Positions 36,087 through 45,587 are shown, counted from the first letter of the stretch. The stretch: DNA of 64,000 nt from Dyella_B sp036746095 (GCF_036746095.1 NZ_DAIOEU010000007.1:1-64000), one strand, 5' to 3'. Notes: generated from the letters alone by a model not told the origin. Translations and numbers: made by a program.

Positions 36087-36911
36087 ATGACCAAGCGCCA
36101 CGTTTTTCTCCGACGCATGCTTGCGTCTGTCGTCCTTGTCGTCGCGGCACAAGTTGCGTTCGCGCAGGGACCTTCCACGGTTCAGTTGCAGGATCTCACC
36201 TGGACCGAGCTGCGTGATCAGATCCACGCCGGCAAGACCACCGTGATCATTCCCATCGGCGGCACGGAGCAGAGCGGTCCGTATGTCGCGGTGGGCAAGC
36301 ACAACGTGCGCGTGGAAGTCCTTGCCGCCCGAATCGCGCAGAAACTCGGCAATGCCCTCGTGGCGCCGGTGGTCGCTTACGTACCGGAAGGCGGCTATGC
36401 GCCGCCGACGTCGCACATGCGCTTTCCGGGCACCATCACCATTCCGGATGACGTATTCGAGAAAATGCTCGAATCGGCCGCCAACAGCTTTGCCGTGCAC
36501 GGTTTTCGCAACATCGTGTTTCTGGGCGATCACGGCGGCTATCAGAAAGACCTGAAGCAGGTGGTGGCCCATCTCAACAAAACCTGGGCGGGCACGCATG
36601 CGCGGGCGATCCTGCCGGCGGCGTATTACGAAACCTCTTCCGATGGCTATGCCCAACTGCTGCGCCAGCGCGGTTATCGTGACGATGAGATCGGCACGCA
36701 CGCCGGCCTGGCCGATACCTCGCTGCAACTGGCGGTCGCACCGCAGATGGTGCGCGCGAATGCATTGCGCCATGCATCCAAGCCGGGCTCAGCCGATGGC
36801 GTGTACGGCGGCGATCCTCGGCGTTCCAGTGCGGAGCTCGGCCAACTGGGCGTGGATGCTATAGTTTCGCGCACGGTCGATGCCATTCGCCAGGAAACGG
36901 CGGGGCGTTGA
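36087..36911 (+). CDS. Exported creatininase family protein with altered metal site
   Basis: A 274-residue protein with a signal peptide (RRMLASVVLVVAAQVAFAQG), unusual because the family is mostly cytoplasmic. The creatininase signature GSTEQHGPHLPLGTDT appears here as GGTEQSGPYVAVGKHN, so the usual second ligand His is Ser and the Asp ligand is His. The later H-G-G block is kept (FLGDHGGYQKDL). It may be an amidohydrolase acting in the periplasm; the substrate is unknown. The start ATG at 36087 gives a proper signal peptide. The beta-propeller gene starts 51 bases after the stop. Confidence 0.85.
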   Translation: MTKRHVFLRRMLASVVLVVAAQVAFAQGPSTVQLQDLTWTELRDQIHAGKTTVIIPIGGTEQSGPYVAVGKHNVRVEVLAARIAQKLGNALVAPVVAYVPEGGYAPPTSHMRFPGTITIPDDVFEKMLESAANSFAVHGFRNIVFLGDHGGYQKDLKQVVAHLNKTWAGTHARAILPAAYYETSSDGYAQLLRQRGYRDDEIGTHAGLADTSLQLAVAPQMVRANALRHASKPGSADGVYGGDPRRSSAELGQLGVDAIVSRTVDAIRQETAGR

Positions 36912-36962
36912 AACGCGTCATGGGAAATAAATCGTTGTTCTCTTCAAATACGGGAATCTGCC

Positions 36963-38126
36963 GTGAAATGTGATCGTTTTGTGCGTCTTGCCTTGCGTGC
37001 CGGCGTGATGTTGGCCGGCTTGGGTGTCACTGCCACAGTTGCGGCGCAAACGGTGCAAACCGTGCCGGGCATGCCGCCGGTGACCAACCCCAGCAATATG
37101 TACAGCAACGCCGGCTACAACATGTTCAGCCCGGTGGTGAAGGGCGATCTGCCGCGCATCTATGTGCCGAACCTGCGCTCGAACGATGTGTACGTGATCG
37201 ATCCGAGCACGTTCACGGTGGTGGACAAGTTTCCGGTCGGCCGCAGTCCGCAGCACGTGGTGCCGTCGTGGGATTTGAAAACCTTGTGGGTGACCAATAA
37301 CGCCGAAGGCCGCAACGATGGCAGCCTCACCCCGATCGATCCGAAGACCGGCAAGCCGGGCAAGGCCGACCCGGTGGACGATCCGTACAACATGTATTTC
37401 ACGCCGGACGGCAAGGAAGCGATCGTGGTGGCCGAAGCCTTCGCGCGCCTCGATTTTCGCAATCCGCATACCATGGCGCTGATTTCCCGCTTGCCCGCAC
37501 CGGAATGCAAGGGCATCAACCATGCGGATTTCTCGATCGACGGCAAGTACGCCATTTTCACCTGCGAGTTCGGCGGCAAGCTGGTGAAGATCGACATGGT
37601 CAACCGCAAGGTGCTCGGCTACCTGCTGCTCAACAAGCACGGCATGCCGCAGGACATTCGTGTATCGCCTGACGGCAAGGTGTTCTACGTCGCCGACATG
37701 ATGGCCGATGGCGTGTACCTGATCGATGGTGACAGCTTCAAGCAGATCGGCTTCATCAAGACCGGCATCGGCACGCATGGCCTGTATCCCAGCCGCGACG
37801 GCACCAGGCTGTACGTGGCCAACCGTGGTTCCAACAAGGTGCATGGTCCGCGCGGTGGTCCGGGCAGCGTGTCGGTGATCGATTTTGCCACGCGCAAGGT
37901 GGTGGCCAACTGGCCGATCCCGGGCGGTGGCAGCCCCGACATGGGCAACGTCACGGCGGACGGCAAGTGGCTGTGGCTGTCGGGCCGTTTCGACGACGTG
38001 GTGTATGCGTTCGATACCGCGACCGGCAAGGTGAAGATCATCAAGGTCGGCATGGAGCCGCACGGGCTGGCGGTGTGGCCGCAGCCTGGGCGGTATTCGC
38101 TGGGGCACACAGGCATCATGCGGTGA
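36963..38126 (+). CDS. Exported YncE-like beta-propeller protein
   Basis: A 387-residue protein starting with GTG at 36963. The signal peptide is LALRAGVMLAGLGVTATVAAQ. Repeated strands with YVPNLRSNDVYVIDPSTFTVV, RLYVANRGSNKVHG and VYAFDTATGKVKII are typical of YVTN/YncE seven-bladed propellers. These bind partner proteins or ligands outside the cytoplasm. No catalytic residues are apparent. It is probably co-transcribed with the upstream creatininase-like gene and followed by a strong terminator. Confidence 0.88.
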   Translation: MKCDRFVRLALRAGVMLAGLGVTATVAAQTVQTVPGMPPVTNPSNMYSNAGYNMFSPVVKGDLPRIYVPNLRSNDVYVIDPSTFTVVDKFPVGRSPQHVVPSWDLKTLWVTNNAEGRNDGSLTPIDPKTGKPGKADPVDDPYNMYFTPDGKEAIVVAEAFARLDFRNPHTMALISRLPAPECKGINHADFSIDGKYAIFTCEFGGKLVKIDMVNRKVLGYLLLNKHGMPQDIRVSPDGKVFYVADMMADGVYLIDGDSFKQIGFIKTGIGTHGLYPSRDGTRLYVANRGSNKVHGPRGGPGSVSVIDFATRKVVANWPIPGGGSPDMGNVTADGKWLWLSGRFDDVVYAFDTATGKVKIIKVGMEPHGLAVWPQPGRYSLGHTGIMR

Positions 38127-38130
38127 TGCG

Positions 38131-38159
38131 AAAAAGGCCGGCGAAAGCCGGCCTTTTTT
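38131..38159. terminator. Bidirectional rho-independent terminator
   Basis: AAAAAGGCCGGC (38131-38142) pairs with GCCGGCCTTTTT (38147-38158) around a GAAA loop. A- and T-rich flanks allow use in both directions. Confidence 0.9.
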
Positions 38160-38202
38160 ATGGGTAAGCAGTAGTGTCCCGGCAACCGCCATATACCGGG
38201 AG

Positions 38203-38283
38203 CCGTCATTCCCGCGAAAGCGGGAATCCATTTGCTCTGATGCGTTCCAAAAATGGATTCCCGCCTTCGCGGGAATGACGGCC
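38203..38283. repeat. REPIN-like pair, GTCATTCC/GGAATGAC family
   Basis: The left unit begins CCGTCATTCCCGCGAAAGC and the right unit ends CGCGGGAATGACGGCC, in inverted orientation with about 23 bases between the arms. Very close to the pair at 6783. Confidence 0.85.
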
Positions 38284-38298
38284 ATTAAGGATGGCGCG

Positions 38299-39504
38299 TT
38301 ACATCTGCACCACGTCGAAACTTACATCCGGATTCACATCGGCATTGTAATCGACATCCTTCAGGCCAAAGCCGAACAAGCGCAGGAACTCCTGCTTGTA
38401 GCCGGCGTAATCGGTCAACTCCCACAAGTTCTCCGTGTTGACCTGCGGCCATAATGCCTTGCACGCCTGCTGCACGTCGTCGCGCATTTCCCAGTCGTCC
38501 AGGCGCAGGCGGCCTTCGTCGTCGGTGGGCGGCGGCGTGCCGTCCTGGCGGTAGAGCACGTCGTGGAACAGGCGGTTGGCTTGTTCGATGGTGCCTTCGT
38601 GGATGCCTTTGTCCTTCATGATGCGGAACACCATGGAGATGTACAGCGGGATCACCGGAATGGCCGAGCTGGCCTGCGTGATCACCGACTTCATCACGCC
38701 GACGTACGCGTGCAGGTGCTGCGCGGCGTAGCGCTGGTTGAGGGCTTGCGCGGTGTCGTCCAGGTGCTGCTTGGCCTGGCCGATGGTGCCGTGCCAGTAG
38801 ATCGGCCAGGTGATTTCGGTGCCGACGTAACTGTAGGCAACGGTGCTTGCGTTATCGGCCAGCACGCCGGCTTGGCTCAGCGCATCGATCCACAGCGCCC
38901 AGTCTTCGCCGCCCATCACGGCGACGGTGTCTTTGATCTCCTGCTCATTGGCCGGCTCGACGGTGACCTGCACCACGGCGTCCTTGTTGGTGTCCACCGA
39001 CGATGCCGTAAACGGCTTGCCGATCGTCTTGAGTGTGGAGCGCACCACTTCGCCGCTATCGGGCAGTTTGCGCACGGGCGAGGCCAGCGAATAGATCACC
39101 AGGTCGATCGGGCCGCCCATTTCATTCTTGATCAACTCGATCGCGCGTTCGCGCGTTTCGTTGGAGAACGCATCGCCATTGATCGAGCGCGAATACAGCC
39201 CTGCGCGCTTGGCCAGCTTGTCGAACGCGGCCGAGTTGTACCAGCCGGCGGTGCCGGGCTTGCTGTCGCTGGAGGGCTTTTCAAAGAACACGCCCAGCGT
39301 GGCCGCGCCGAAACCGAAGGCCGCCGTGATGCGCGAGGCCAGGCCGTATCCCGTAGATGCGCCGATCACCAGCACGCGCTTGGGGCCGTTGGCGGCAGCG
39401 CCTTTGGCCTTGGTGATGCCGATCTGTTCCAGCACGTTCTTCTCGCAGCCGACCGGATGCGCCGTGACACAGATAAAGCCGCGAACCTTGGGATGGATGA
39501 CCAC
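38299..39504 (-). CDS. fabV: Trans-2-enoyl-ACP/CoA reductase FabV
   Basis: A 401-residue NADH-dependent reductase of the FabV type, reducing trans-2-enoyl thioesters in fatty-acid elongation. The N-terminus MVIHPKVRGFICVTAHPVGCEKNV is diagnostic, GASTGYGLASRI binds NADH, and the catalytic Y-x8-K is in Y-W-H-G-T-I-G-Q-A-K. FabV enzymes are much less sensitive to triclosan than FabI. Length agrees with the family. The start is GTG at 39504, after GAGGG. Monocistronic. Confidence 0.97.
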   Translation of the reverse strand: MVIHPKVRGFICVTAHPVGCEKNVLEQIGITKAKGAAANGPKRVLVIGASTGYGLASRITAAFGFGAATLGVFFEKPSSDSKPGTAGWYNSAAFDKLAKRAGLYSRSINGDAFSNETRERAIELIKNEMGGPIDLVIYSLASPVRKLPDSGEVVRSTLKTIGKPFTASSVDTNKDAVVQVTVEPANEQEIKDTVAVMGGEDWALWIDALSQAGVLADNASTVAYSYVGTEITWPIYWHGTIGQAKQHLDDTAQALNQRYAAQHLHAYVGVMKSVITQASSAIPVIPLYISMVFRIMKDKGIHEGTIEQANRLFHDVLYRQDGTPPPTDDEGRLRLDDWEMRDDVQQACKALWPQVNTENLWELTDYAGYKQEFLRLFGFGLKDVDYNADVNPDVSFDVVQM

Positions 39505-39764
39505 GAATTGCCCTCATCGGATGGATACAAGGGCGCCATTCTAAAGGGGGAGGGGGACCATGCGCTTCCGCAGGGAGTCCGTTCCTGCTCCTGCACCTGA
39601 TTAGCGTTGAATCTCAGCTTCGCCAGATGCGGTTCCCTCCCTACTGCCGCAGGGGAGGGGCAGATCACGCCAGCAAGGGGTTGTACACATTCTTGACGCC
39701 ATCGTTACCAAGCGTTCCTTGCGCAAGCCAGATAGTGATCGCGCACCAGCGAAAGGAGCCCACC

Positions 39765-39929
39765 ATGCCCACTAACCCGCGTGAAGAATCCCCCCGCCGC
39801 GAAGCCGGCGAACCCTACGACCCGCACAAGCGTCGCGGTCCGCCGCAGCGCCTGGAGGATACCAACGACAGTGGCGACGCTCTGAACGACACCGGCGAGG
39901 ACAACCAACGCTGCAAAGAGGAAGAGTGA
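39765..39929 (+). CDS. Small hydrophilic protein, 54 residues
   Basis: The ATG follows GAAAGGAGCCCACC, a very good ribosome binding site. The product is extremely charged and lacks hydrophobic residues (MPTNPREESPRREAGEPYDP, ending GEDNQRCKEEE), so it is probably disordered. Its stop touches the convergent ferritin-like gene end at 39930. Similar short sequences are common in this order without known role. Confidence 0.65.
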   Translation: MPTNPREESPRREAGEPYDPHKRRGPPQRLEDTNDSGDALNDTGEDNQRCKEEE

Positions 39930-41909
39930 TCACGCCCCGTCGGCGGTGAACCCGACCTTGGCGTGGCTGCCGTCGCAGAACGGCTTGTTCTGGCTGTGTC
40001 CGCAGCGGCACAGGTACGTGCCGGTGACGCGCGACACCATGCGGCCGGTGCCGCTGACGATTTCCAGGTTGCCGCGCACGCGCAGCGGGCCGTTCATTTG
40101 CGGATCGATCTGCAGTGGACCATCGCGTACGTCCAGCGCAGCGGCCGAGCTGTCGGTTGCCGGTTCGCCGCTGGCGGCAAAGCCGATGTCGTGGTGCGAG
40201 CCATCGCAGAAGGGCTTGTTCTTGGAGGCGCCGCAGCGGCACAGCGTGGCGCGGAAGCCGGCCTGTTTTCCGCTCAGGCGCAGATCGCCGCGAAACGCAT
40301 AGGGGCCCGCCTCGCGTGTGGCGGCCAGATTCACAGGCGGCGCGGTTTCGTCCGGCCGTCCATCGCGGCGCTGGTATTGGATGGCGCCGGACGGGCAGGC
40401 GTGCGCAATGTCGACCAGCCGTTCCACGTCCATGGCATCGGGTTGAAGCCAAGGCCCTTGCACGTTGGCAAGAAACACCTTTGGCGCACCGGTAACGCAG
40501 AAGCGCGCATGGATGCAGCGCTTGGCTTCGAATTGCAGCGTGAGTTTCTCGCCCTCCACTTGCTCGATGCCGTCTTGCACGGTGGATGGCGGTGCAGCCG
40601 GCGTGGGCGTCGATGCAGCGGGTGCAGGTGCTGCGGCCGATGGCGCCGGCCGATCGAGATCGAAACCCTGCTCGGCCTGCTGCAAAAGGCCCGCAAATAC
40701 CGATGCGGCGGCAACGGTGCGCGGATCGCCCGACGCGGCCATGCGTTGCGCCGCTTCCGTCAATTGCTGGAGCCGCTCGCGAAAGAAACGGCGTGCGCTC
40801 GGGCCGGGTGGCAGGGGCGCGGTATCGCGCAAGGTGATGAATGAGACACCGGCATGGCACTCCGGATTCGATGGCCCTGCCGGCAGCCGCGCAGCACGTT
40901 CGGCCAGCGGCGCCAGCGCGCGCATCAGGCCAATGCCCAGATCGAGCGACAGGCACTTGTCCGGATCGGGTGATGGCACCGCGTAGGTATACGCGAGCAG
41001 CCGCTGCATCAGGCCGTAGGCAGCGTTGGCCAGATCGACCGTGGCGATGGCGTCCGGATCTTCCAGCCACACGCGGCCTTCGGGACGCGGCGGCCGACGC
41101 AGCACCGGATTGGTCGCAGCAGGGAAGGCCGGTTTGAAGGAAGGATCCGCCGCGAGCAGCGCCTGGTATTCCGCGCGTATCGCCGCGAAGCGCTGGTAGT
41201 GCGAGTTCTCGGTGTTCTCCTGCGCCCCTTCGCCTTGGGTGATGATGGATTCGAACGCGGCCAGCGCCGTCTTCAGGCAGATCACCTTCTTCGCACCCGG
41301 CAGCGATATTTCCGCGCTGCTCAACTGCAAGTCCGGATTGCCGCACATCGCACCGCTTTCGCCGTGTGCTTCGACCAGCCGGCGCAAGCCATTGCCCAAG
41401 GTCTGGTAGAACTCGCCGACGGTGTCGTAGTTGAGGCCCATCGGCGTCAGGCGCGGGCCGCTTGCGCCGCGCACGAACTGGCGTTCGGGCTCGAAGCCGG
41501 CGCCATCGGGTTCGGCCGAACCGGCCGGGCGCTCCAGGTAGATGAAATGCTGCAACGTGGTCATGTTGAACGGCGCCAGCTTCACCACCACACCGGCCGG
41601 CAAATAACCCGGATCGAGCGGGAAATTCGAGCGTCCCACGCGCGGCGCGCCACCCAAGGCCACCGTGATGTTCCACACCGACATCAGGTGGCCCATTTCC
41701 TCGATCGCCACCTGCAGGATGCTGTGCTTCCAGCGCTTGATCGCTTCGAGCTGCTCCGCCGTGACGCCTTCCTCCACCGCGGACTTCAGCGAGAAGGCCG
41801 CATAAAGGTACGTGCACATCAGGCAGTGTTCGAGCTCGGCCGCCTCATAGAGCGCGTGCAGCGCCTGTTCGCGGCTGGGTACGGTGTGCGATGGGCTGTT
41901 GCTGACCAC
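39930..41909 (-). CDS. Ferritin-like / 4Fe-4S / double-CDGSH fusion protein
   Basis: About 659 residues. Residues ~1-300 form a ferritin-like domain (EAAELEHCLMCTYLYAAFSL and VAIEEMGHLMSVWNI supply E/E-x-x-H ligands) of the VioB-related type. After a Pro/Ala-rich linker comes a mono-cluster 4Fe-4S domain (RCIHARFCVTGAPKVF and HACPSGAIQYQ), then two CDGSH modules (LCRCGASKNKPFCDGSHHDIGF and LCRCGHSQNKPFCDGSHAKVGF). Probably a cytoplasmic iron-sulfur/redox protein. The start is GTG at 41909 after AGAGGGATCC; a GTG 39 bases further upstream is also open. Confidence 0.85.
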   Translation of the reverse strand: MVSNSPSHTVPSREQALHALYEAAELEHCLMCTYLYAAFSLKSAVEEGVTAEQLEAIKRWKHSILQVAIEEMGHLMSVWNITVALGGAPRVGRSNFPLDPGYLPAGVVVKLAPFNMTTLQHFIYLERPAGSAEPDGAGFEPERQFVRGASGPRLTPMGLNYDTVGEFYQTLGNGLRRLVEAHGESGAMCGNPDLQLSSAEISLPGAKKVICLKTALAAFESIITQGEGAQENTENSHYQRFAAIRAEYQALLAADPSFKPAFPAATNPVLRRPPRPEGRVWLEDPDAIATVDLANAAYGLMQRLLAYTYAVPSPDPDKCLSLDLGIGLMRALAPLAERAARLPAGPSNPECHAGVSFITLRDTAPLPPGPSARRFFRERLQQLTEAAQRMAASGDPRTVAAASVFAGLLQQAEQGFDLDRPAPSAAAPAPAASTPTPAAPPSTVQDGIEQVEGEKLTLQFEAKRCIHARFCVTGAPKVFLANVQGPWLQPDAMDVERLVDIAHACPSGAIQYQRRDGRPDETAPPVNLAATREAGPYAFRGDLRLSGKQAGFRATLCRCGASKNKPFCDGSHHDIGFAASGEPATDSSAAALDVRDGPLQIDPQMNGPLRVRGNLEIVSGTGRMVSRVTGTYLCRCGHSQNKPFCDGSHAKVGFTADGA

Positions 41910-42018
41910 GGTTGGATCCCTCTTGGTGTCAGGAGAGGGAAGGTACACCGATTGGGATGCACGCGCTTCGTCAACGAAGGAACAACAGACGTTCCTGCGA
42001 GGCGGGTAATTGCCTCAG

Positions 42019-42138
42019 CGTCATTCCGGCGCAAGCCGGAATCCAGTCGAATATGCGTCCGAAGGACATATAACTTCTTTGTGTTGTGTGCTTCGCACAG
42101 CATGTTTAACTGGATTCCGGCCTTCGCCGGAATGACGG
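42019..42138. repeat. REPIN-like pair, GTCATTCC/GGAATGAC family
   Basis: The left unit is CGTCATTCCGGCGCAAGCC and the right unit ends TTCGCCGGAATGACGG, with about 60 bases between the arms. It lies between the ferritin-like gene and the SDR gene. Confidence 0.8.
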
Positions 42139-42154
42139 TCATGGAGTTATGTCC

Positions 42155-42919
42155 TCACACAAACATGCCGCCGGATGCTTCGATCCGCTGCGCGTTGATC
42201 CATCCGCTTTCCTTGGACAACAACATCGCCGCCACGCCGCCGATGTCGTCCGGCAAACCCACGCGCCCCAGCGCCGTCTGCGACGCGACGAAAGCATTCA
42301 CATCCGCGTTGTCGCGCACGGTGCCGCCGCCAAAATCGGTTTCGATCGCACCGGGCGCCAGCGTGTTGACGGCGATGCGGCGCGGGCCCAATTCCTTGGC
42401 AAGATAGCGCGTCAACACTTCGATCCCGCCCTTCATCGCCGCATATGCCGAATAGCCGGGCAATGCGAAGCGGGCCAGGCCGCTGGAGACGTTGAGGATG
42501 CGTCCGCCATCTGCAATCAGCGGCAGGAGTGCCTGGGTGAGGAAGAACGCGCCCTTCAGGTGGATGTTCATCAGTTCGTCGAACTGCGCTTCGGTAGTGT
42601 CCGCAAAGCTGGCATGGATGCCGATACCGGCGTTGTTGACCAGATAGTCGAAGCGATCGCGCTGCCAATGGTCTTTCAGCGCGGCGCGCAACTGTCCGGC
42701 GAAAGCGGCGAACGTAGATGCCTTGCCTACGTCCAGCGGCAACGCGACCGCGTGGCGGCCGAGCTTGCGGATCGCTTCGACCACGGCCTCCGCCTCGGCC
42801 TGGTTGGAGCGATAGGTCAGCACCACGTCGGTGCCGTGCCCGGCCAGCTTCAGCGCCATGTTCTTGCCGAGGCCGCGGCTGCCGCCAGTGATCAGGGCAA
42901 TGGGAGGGTTCGTGCTCAT
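42155..42919 (-). CDS. SDR family oxidoreductase
   Basis: A 254-residue short-chain dehydrogenase. TGGSRGLGKNMA binds NADP(H); N-N-A-G follows; the catalytic block is SSGLARFALPGYSAYAAMKGG. The C-terminus (GWINAQRIEASGGMFV) is standard. The ATG at 42919 follows GGAGACCACCC. It diverges from the LysR gene by 127 bases, so regulation by that protein is likely. The substrate is unknown. Confidence 0.92.
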   Translation of the reverse strand: MSTNPPIALITGGSRGLGKNMALKLAGHGTDVVLTYRSNQAEAEAVVEAIRKLGRHAVALPLDVGKASTFAAFAGQLRAALKDHWQRDRFDYLVNNAGIGIHASFADTTEAQFDELMNIHLKGAFFLTQALLPLIADGGRILNVSSGLARFALPGYSAYAAMKGGIEVLTRYLAKELGPRRIAVNTLAPGAIETDFGGGTVRDNADVNAFVASQTALGRVGLPDDIGGVAAMLLSKESGWINAQRIEASGGMFV

Positions 42920-43046
42920 GGGTGGTCTCCTTGGAGGGAAGCGAAGTAACCAATGGCGAGCAGGATATTGATCTGTACTCGGCGCATAAATCGTCCGATC
43001 ATGAGTGCTGTGTTCGTAATTGGCGAACAATCGGGCGAGGCAGACG

Positions 43047-43949
43047 ATGAACCGGATCGAGGCCATGCGCATCTTCGCGCGGGTGGCTGAACTGGCCAGT
43101 TTCACCAGGGCGGCCGACAGCCTGGGCCTGCCCAAGGCCAGTACGTCCACAGCCGTGCAACAGCTGGAAGCGCAGCTCGGCACGCAACTCCTGCACCGTA
43201 CGACACGCCGCGTGCAGCTGACGCAAGACGGCCAGCGTTTCTACGAGCGTTGCAAGGACGTGCTGGCAGACCTGGATGAATTGAGCACGATGTTCCAGCA
43301 AGGCCCGCAAGCGCTGTGCGGACGCGTGCGCGTGGATACGAACAGCGGCGTCGCCAAACATGTGATCGAACACCTGCCGCAATTCCTGCGCGAGCATCCA
43401 GGCATCCAGGTGGAACTGAGCTGCAGCGATCGTCGCGTCGACGTGGTGGCGGAAGGTTTCGATTGCGTGGTACGCGTAGGCACGCTGACCGATTCCAGCC
43501 TGATCATGCGGCCGCTGGGCCAGTACCGCATCGTCAATTGCGCCAGCCCGGCCTATCTGGCGGAACATGGCGTACCGCAAACGCTGGAGGATCTGGCCCA
43601 TCACCGGCTGATCCACTACGTGTCCGTGCTGGGGCAGCGGCCGCCGGGTTTTGAATACATGGAAGGCAGCGAGTGCCGCTACGTGCCCATGCATGGCGTG
43701 CTTACCGTCAACAGTGTCGAAGCTTATGCCAGCGGCTGCGCTGCCGGCTTGGGCATCACGCAGACGCCGCGCGCGGGCGTTGCGCATTTGCTGCGTTCCG
43801 GTGGCCTGGTGGAAGTGTTGCCGCAATACGAAGCCGAGCCGATGCCGGTGTCGCTGCTGTATGCGCAACGGCGCAACCTGTCGGTACGCGTGCAAGTGTT
43901 CATGGAATGGCTGACCAACATGCTGGCGCCGTATCTGGATCGCGTGTGA
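43047..43949 (+). CDS. LysR family transcriptional regulator
   Basis: A 300-residue regulator. The N-terminal winged helix is MRIFARVAELASFTRAADSLGLPKASTSTAVQQLEAQLGTQLLHRTTRRVQLTQDG, and the effector domain follows (GRVRVDTNSGVAKHVIEHLPQFL). The ATG at 43047 is nine codons inside a longer open frame and follows GCGAGGCAG. It faces the divergent SDR gene, the usual target arrangement. The inducer is unknown. Confidence 0.93.
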   Translation: MNRIEAMRIFARVAELASFTRAADSLGLPKASTSTAVQQLEAQLGTQLLHRTTRRVQLTQDGQRFYERCKDVLADLDELSTMFQQGPQALCGRVRVDTNSGVAKHVIEHLPQFLREHPGIQVELSCSDRRVDVVAEGFDCVVRVGTLTDSSLIMRPLGQYRIVNCASPAYLAEHGVPQTLEDLAHHRLIHYVSVLGQRPPGFEYMEGSECRYVPMHGVLTVNSVEAYASGCAAGLGITQTPRAGVAHLLRSGGLVEVLPQYEAEPMPVSLLYAQRRNLSVRVQVFMEWLTNMLAPYLDRV

Positions 43950-44059
43950 ATCGTCGACGCCATTGGCGGAAAACTGTCATCACGATTGACTAAGGTAGCG
44001 GCGGTCATGGGCGCTTGCGACGCACCATGACATTTCCTTCACACACGAGGCTGCATGCC

Positions 44060-45493
44060 ATGGCGACTTCCGGCAAGGCGTTGTCCGCGATCAACCATAT
44101 TGTCGTATTGATGCTGGAGAACCGCTCGTTCGATCACATGCTCGGTTTTCTGTATGCCGATGCGGGCAATGTTTCGCTGGCCGGACAAGCGTACGAAGGG
44201 CTCACCGGCAATGAGTCGAACCCCGATGCCAATGGCAAGCCGGTCTCTGTATTCAAGATACAGGGCGGTACCAGCAGCACGTATTTCATGCCAGGCGCCG
44301 ATCCCGGCGAAGGTTACACCGCCACGAACTCGCAGTTGTTCGGCAGCAACACCGCGCCGATACCGCCGGTGGCGACCCAGCATGGCTTCGTCACCAATTT
44401 CGCCTACACCTTGAGTTGGGAGTCGAAGAGCAAAGGCTATTCCATCCTGCCGGGCACCACCGCCAACGACATCATGGGCATGCACACACCGCAAACCTTG
44501 CCGGTGCTTTCCGCGCTGGCGCGTGGCTTTGCGGTGTGCGATCACTGGTACGCGTCGGTGCCGACGGAAACGCTGCCCAATCGCGCGTTCGTGCACGCGG
44601 CAACCTCGCAAGGCCACCTGGACGACAAGACCAAGACCTTCACCGCGCCCACCATCTATGCCGCGCTCAGCCAGAAGGACGTCAGCTGGAAAATCTACGG
44701 TTACAACGCCGAGCCGCTGACACGGCATACCTTCACCGACATTACCAACCTGGCCGAGACGTATTTCGGGCAGTTCACGGATTTCCAAGCGGATGCGGCG
44801 AACGGTTCATTGCCGTCGTACAGCTTTCTTGAGCCGAGCTGGGGTTCGAAGGGCAACAGCCAGCATCCGAACTACGACGTCGCGCTCGGCGAGCAGTTCA
44901 TCCATGACGTCTACTACGCGCTGCGTCGTAGCCCGCTGTGGAATCAAACGCTGTTGATCGTCATCTATGACGAACATGGCGGCTGTTATGACCACGTCGC
45001 GCCGCCCGCCAATGCGGTGCCGCCGGACAGCACGGCCGGCGAATACGGTTTTGATTTCAAGCGCTTCGGGCCCCGCGTGCCGGCGCTGTTGATCTCGCCA
45101 TGGATTCCGGCGGGTACGGTGTTCCGTGCATCGGGCGCCACGCCGTTCGACCACACGTCGATTTTGAAGACGGTGGAATTGCGCTGGGGCTTGCCGGCGC
45201 TGACGGCGCGTGATGCCGCCGCACCGGATGTGAGCGCGGTGCTCAGCCTGGGCACGCCACGCACGGATGACCCGCTGTCCGGTGTGGCAGTGCCGCAGTC
45301 GAAGGGTATGAATCCTTCGGCGAACAAACCCTCGCATCTGCAGCAGGTGTATGCGGAACTCGCCGGGCATTTGCCGATGCCCGATCCGGCGCCGGGTGCG
45401 CGGCCGGGTATTGCGAAGCTGGCGACAGGGGACGATTACGATCGGTACATCAAGCAGCGGATCGATGCATGGAAGTCGCGCCGTCGGGGGTGA
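44060..45493 (+). CDS. Phosphoesterase (phospholipase C/acid phosphatase-like)
   Basis: A 477-residue protein of the alkaline-phosphatase-like phosphoesterase family. INHIVVLMLENRSFDHMLGF is the metal-binding block, HWYASVPTETLPNR follows, and IVIYDEHGGCYDHVAPP and SPWIPAGTVFRASGATPFDHTSILKTVE hold further ligands. No signal peptide is apparent at this start, so location is uncertain; an earlier ATG (44027) adds no obvious signal either. It hydrolyses phosphate esters, possibly phospholipids. Confidence 0.88.
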   Translation: MATSGKALSAINHIVVLMLENRSFDHMLGFLYADAGNVSLAGQAYEGLTGNESNPDANGKPVSVFKIQGGTSSTYFMPGADPGEGYTATNSQLFGSNTAPIPPVATQHGFVTNFAYTLSWESKSKGYSILPGTTANDIMGMHTPQTLPVLSALARGFAVCDHWYASVPTETLPNRAFVHAATSQGHLDDKTKTFTAPTIYAALSQKDVSWKIYGYNAEPLTRHTFTDITNLAETYFGQFTDFQADAANGSLPSYSFLEPSWGSKGNSQHPNYDVALGEQFIHDVYYALRRSPLWNQTLLIVIYDEHGGCYDHVAPPANAVPPDSTAGEYGFDFKRFGPRVPALLISPWIPAGTVFRASGATPFDHTSILKTVELRWGLPALTARDAAAPDVSAVLSLGTPRTDDPLSGVAVPQSKGMNPSANKPSHLQQVYAELAGHLPMPDPAPGARPGIAKLATGDDYDRYIKQRIDAWKSRRRG

Positions 45494-45536
45494 GGGTGGC
45501 TTGGTGCCTGATATCCAACGGCATGAATGCTATCCG

Positions 45537-45570
45537 GGCAGTCATTCCCGCTTTCGCGGCAATGACTGCC
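45537..45570. repeat. REP-like palindrome, GTCATTCC family
   Basis: An almost perfect 34-base palindrome GGCAGTCATTCCCGC..GCGGCAATGACTGCC, between convergent genes. It may also act as a transcription terminator. Confidence 0.75.
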
Positions 45571-45587
45571 GTGAGAAGTTCCTATTT

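Noticed and set aside
36918..38285. A 455-codon minus-strand frame over the beta-propeller gene
   Set aside because: No ribosome binding site or recognisable protein; it is the shadow of 36963-38126.
39772..41817. A 681-codon minus-strand frame in the ferritin-like region
   Set aside because: Same strand but wrong frame relative to the clear ferritin/CDGSH coding sequence, whose motifs are unmistakable.
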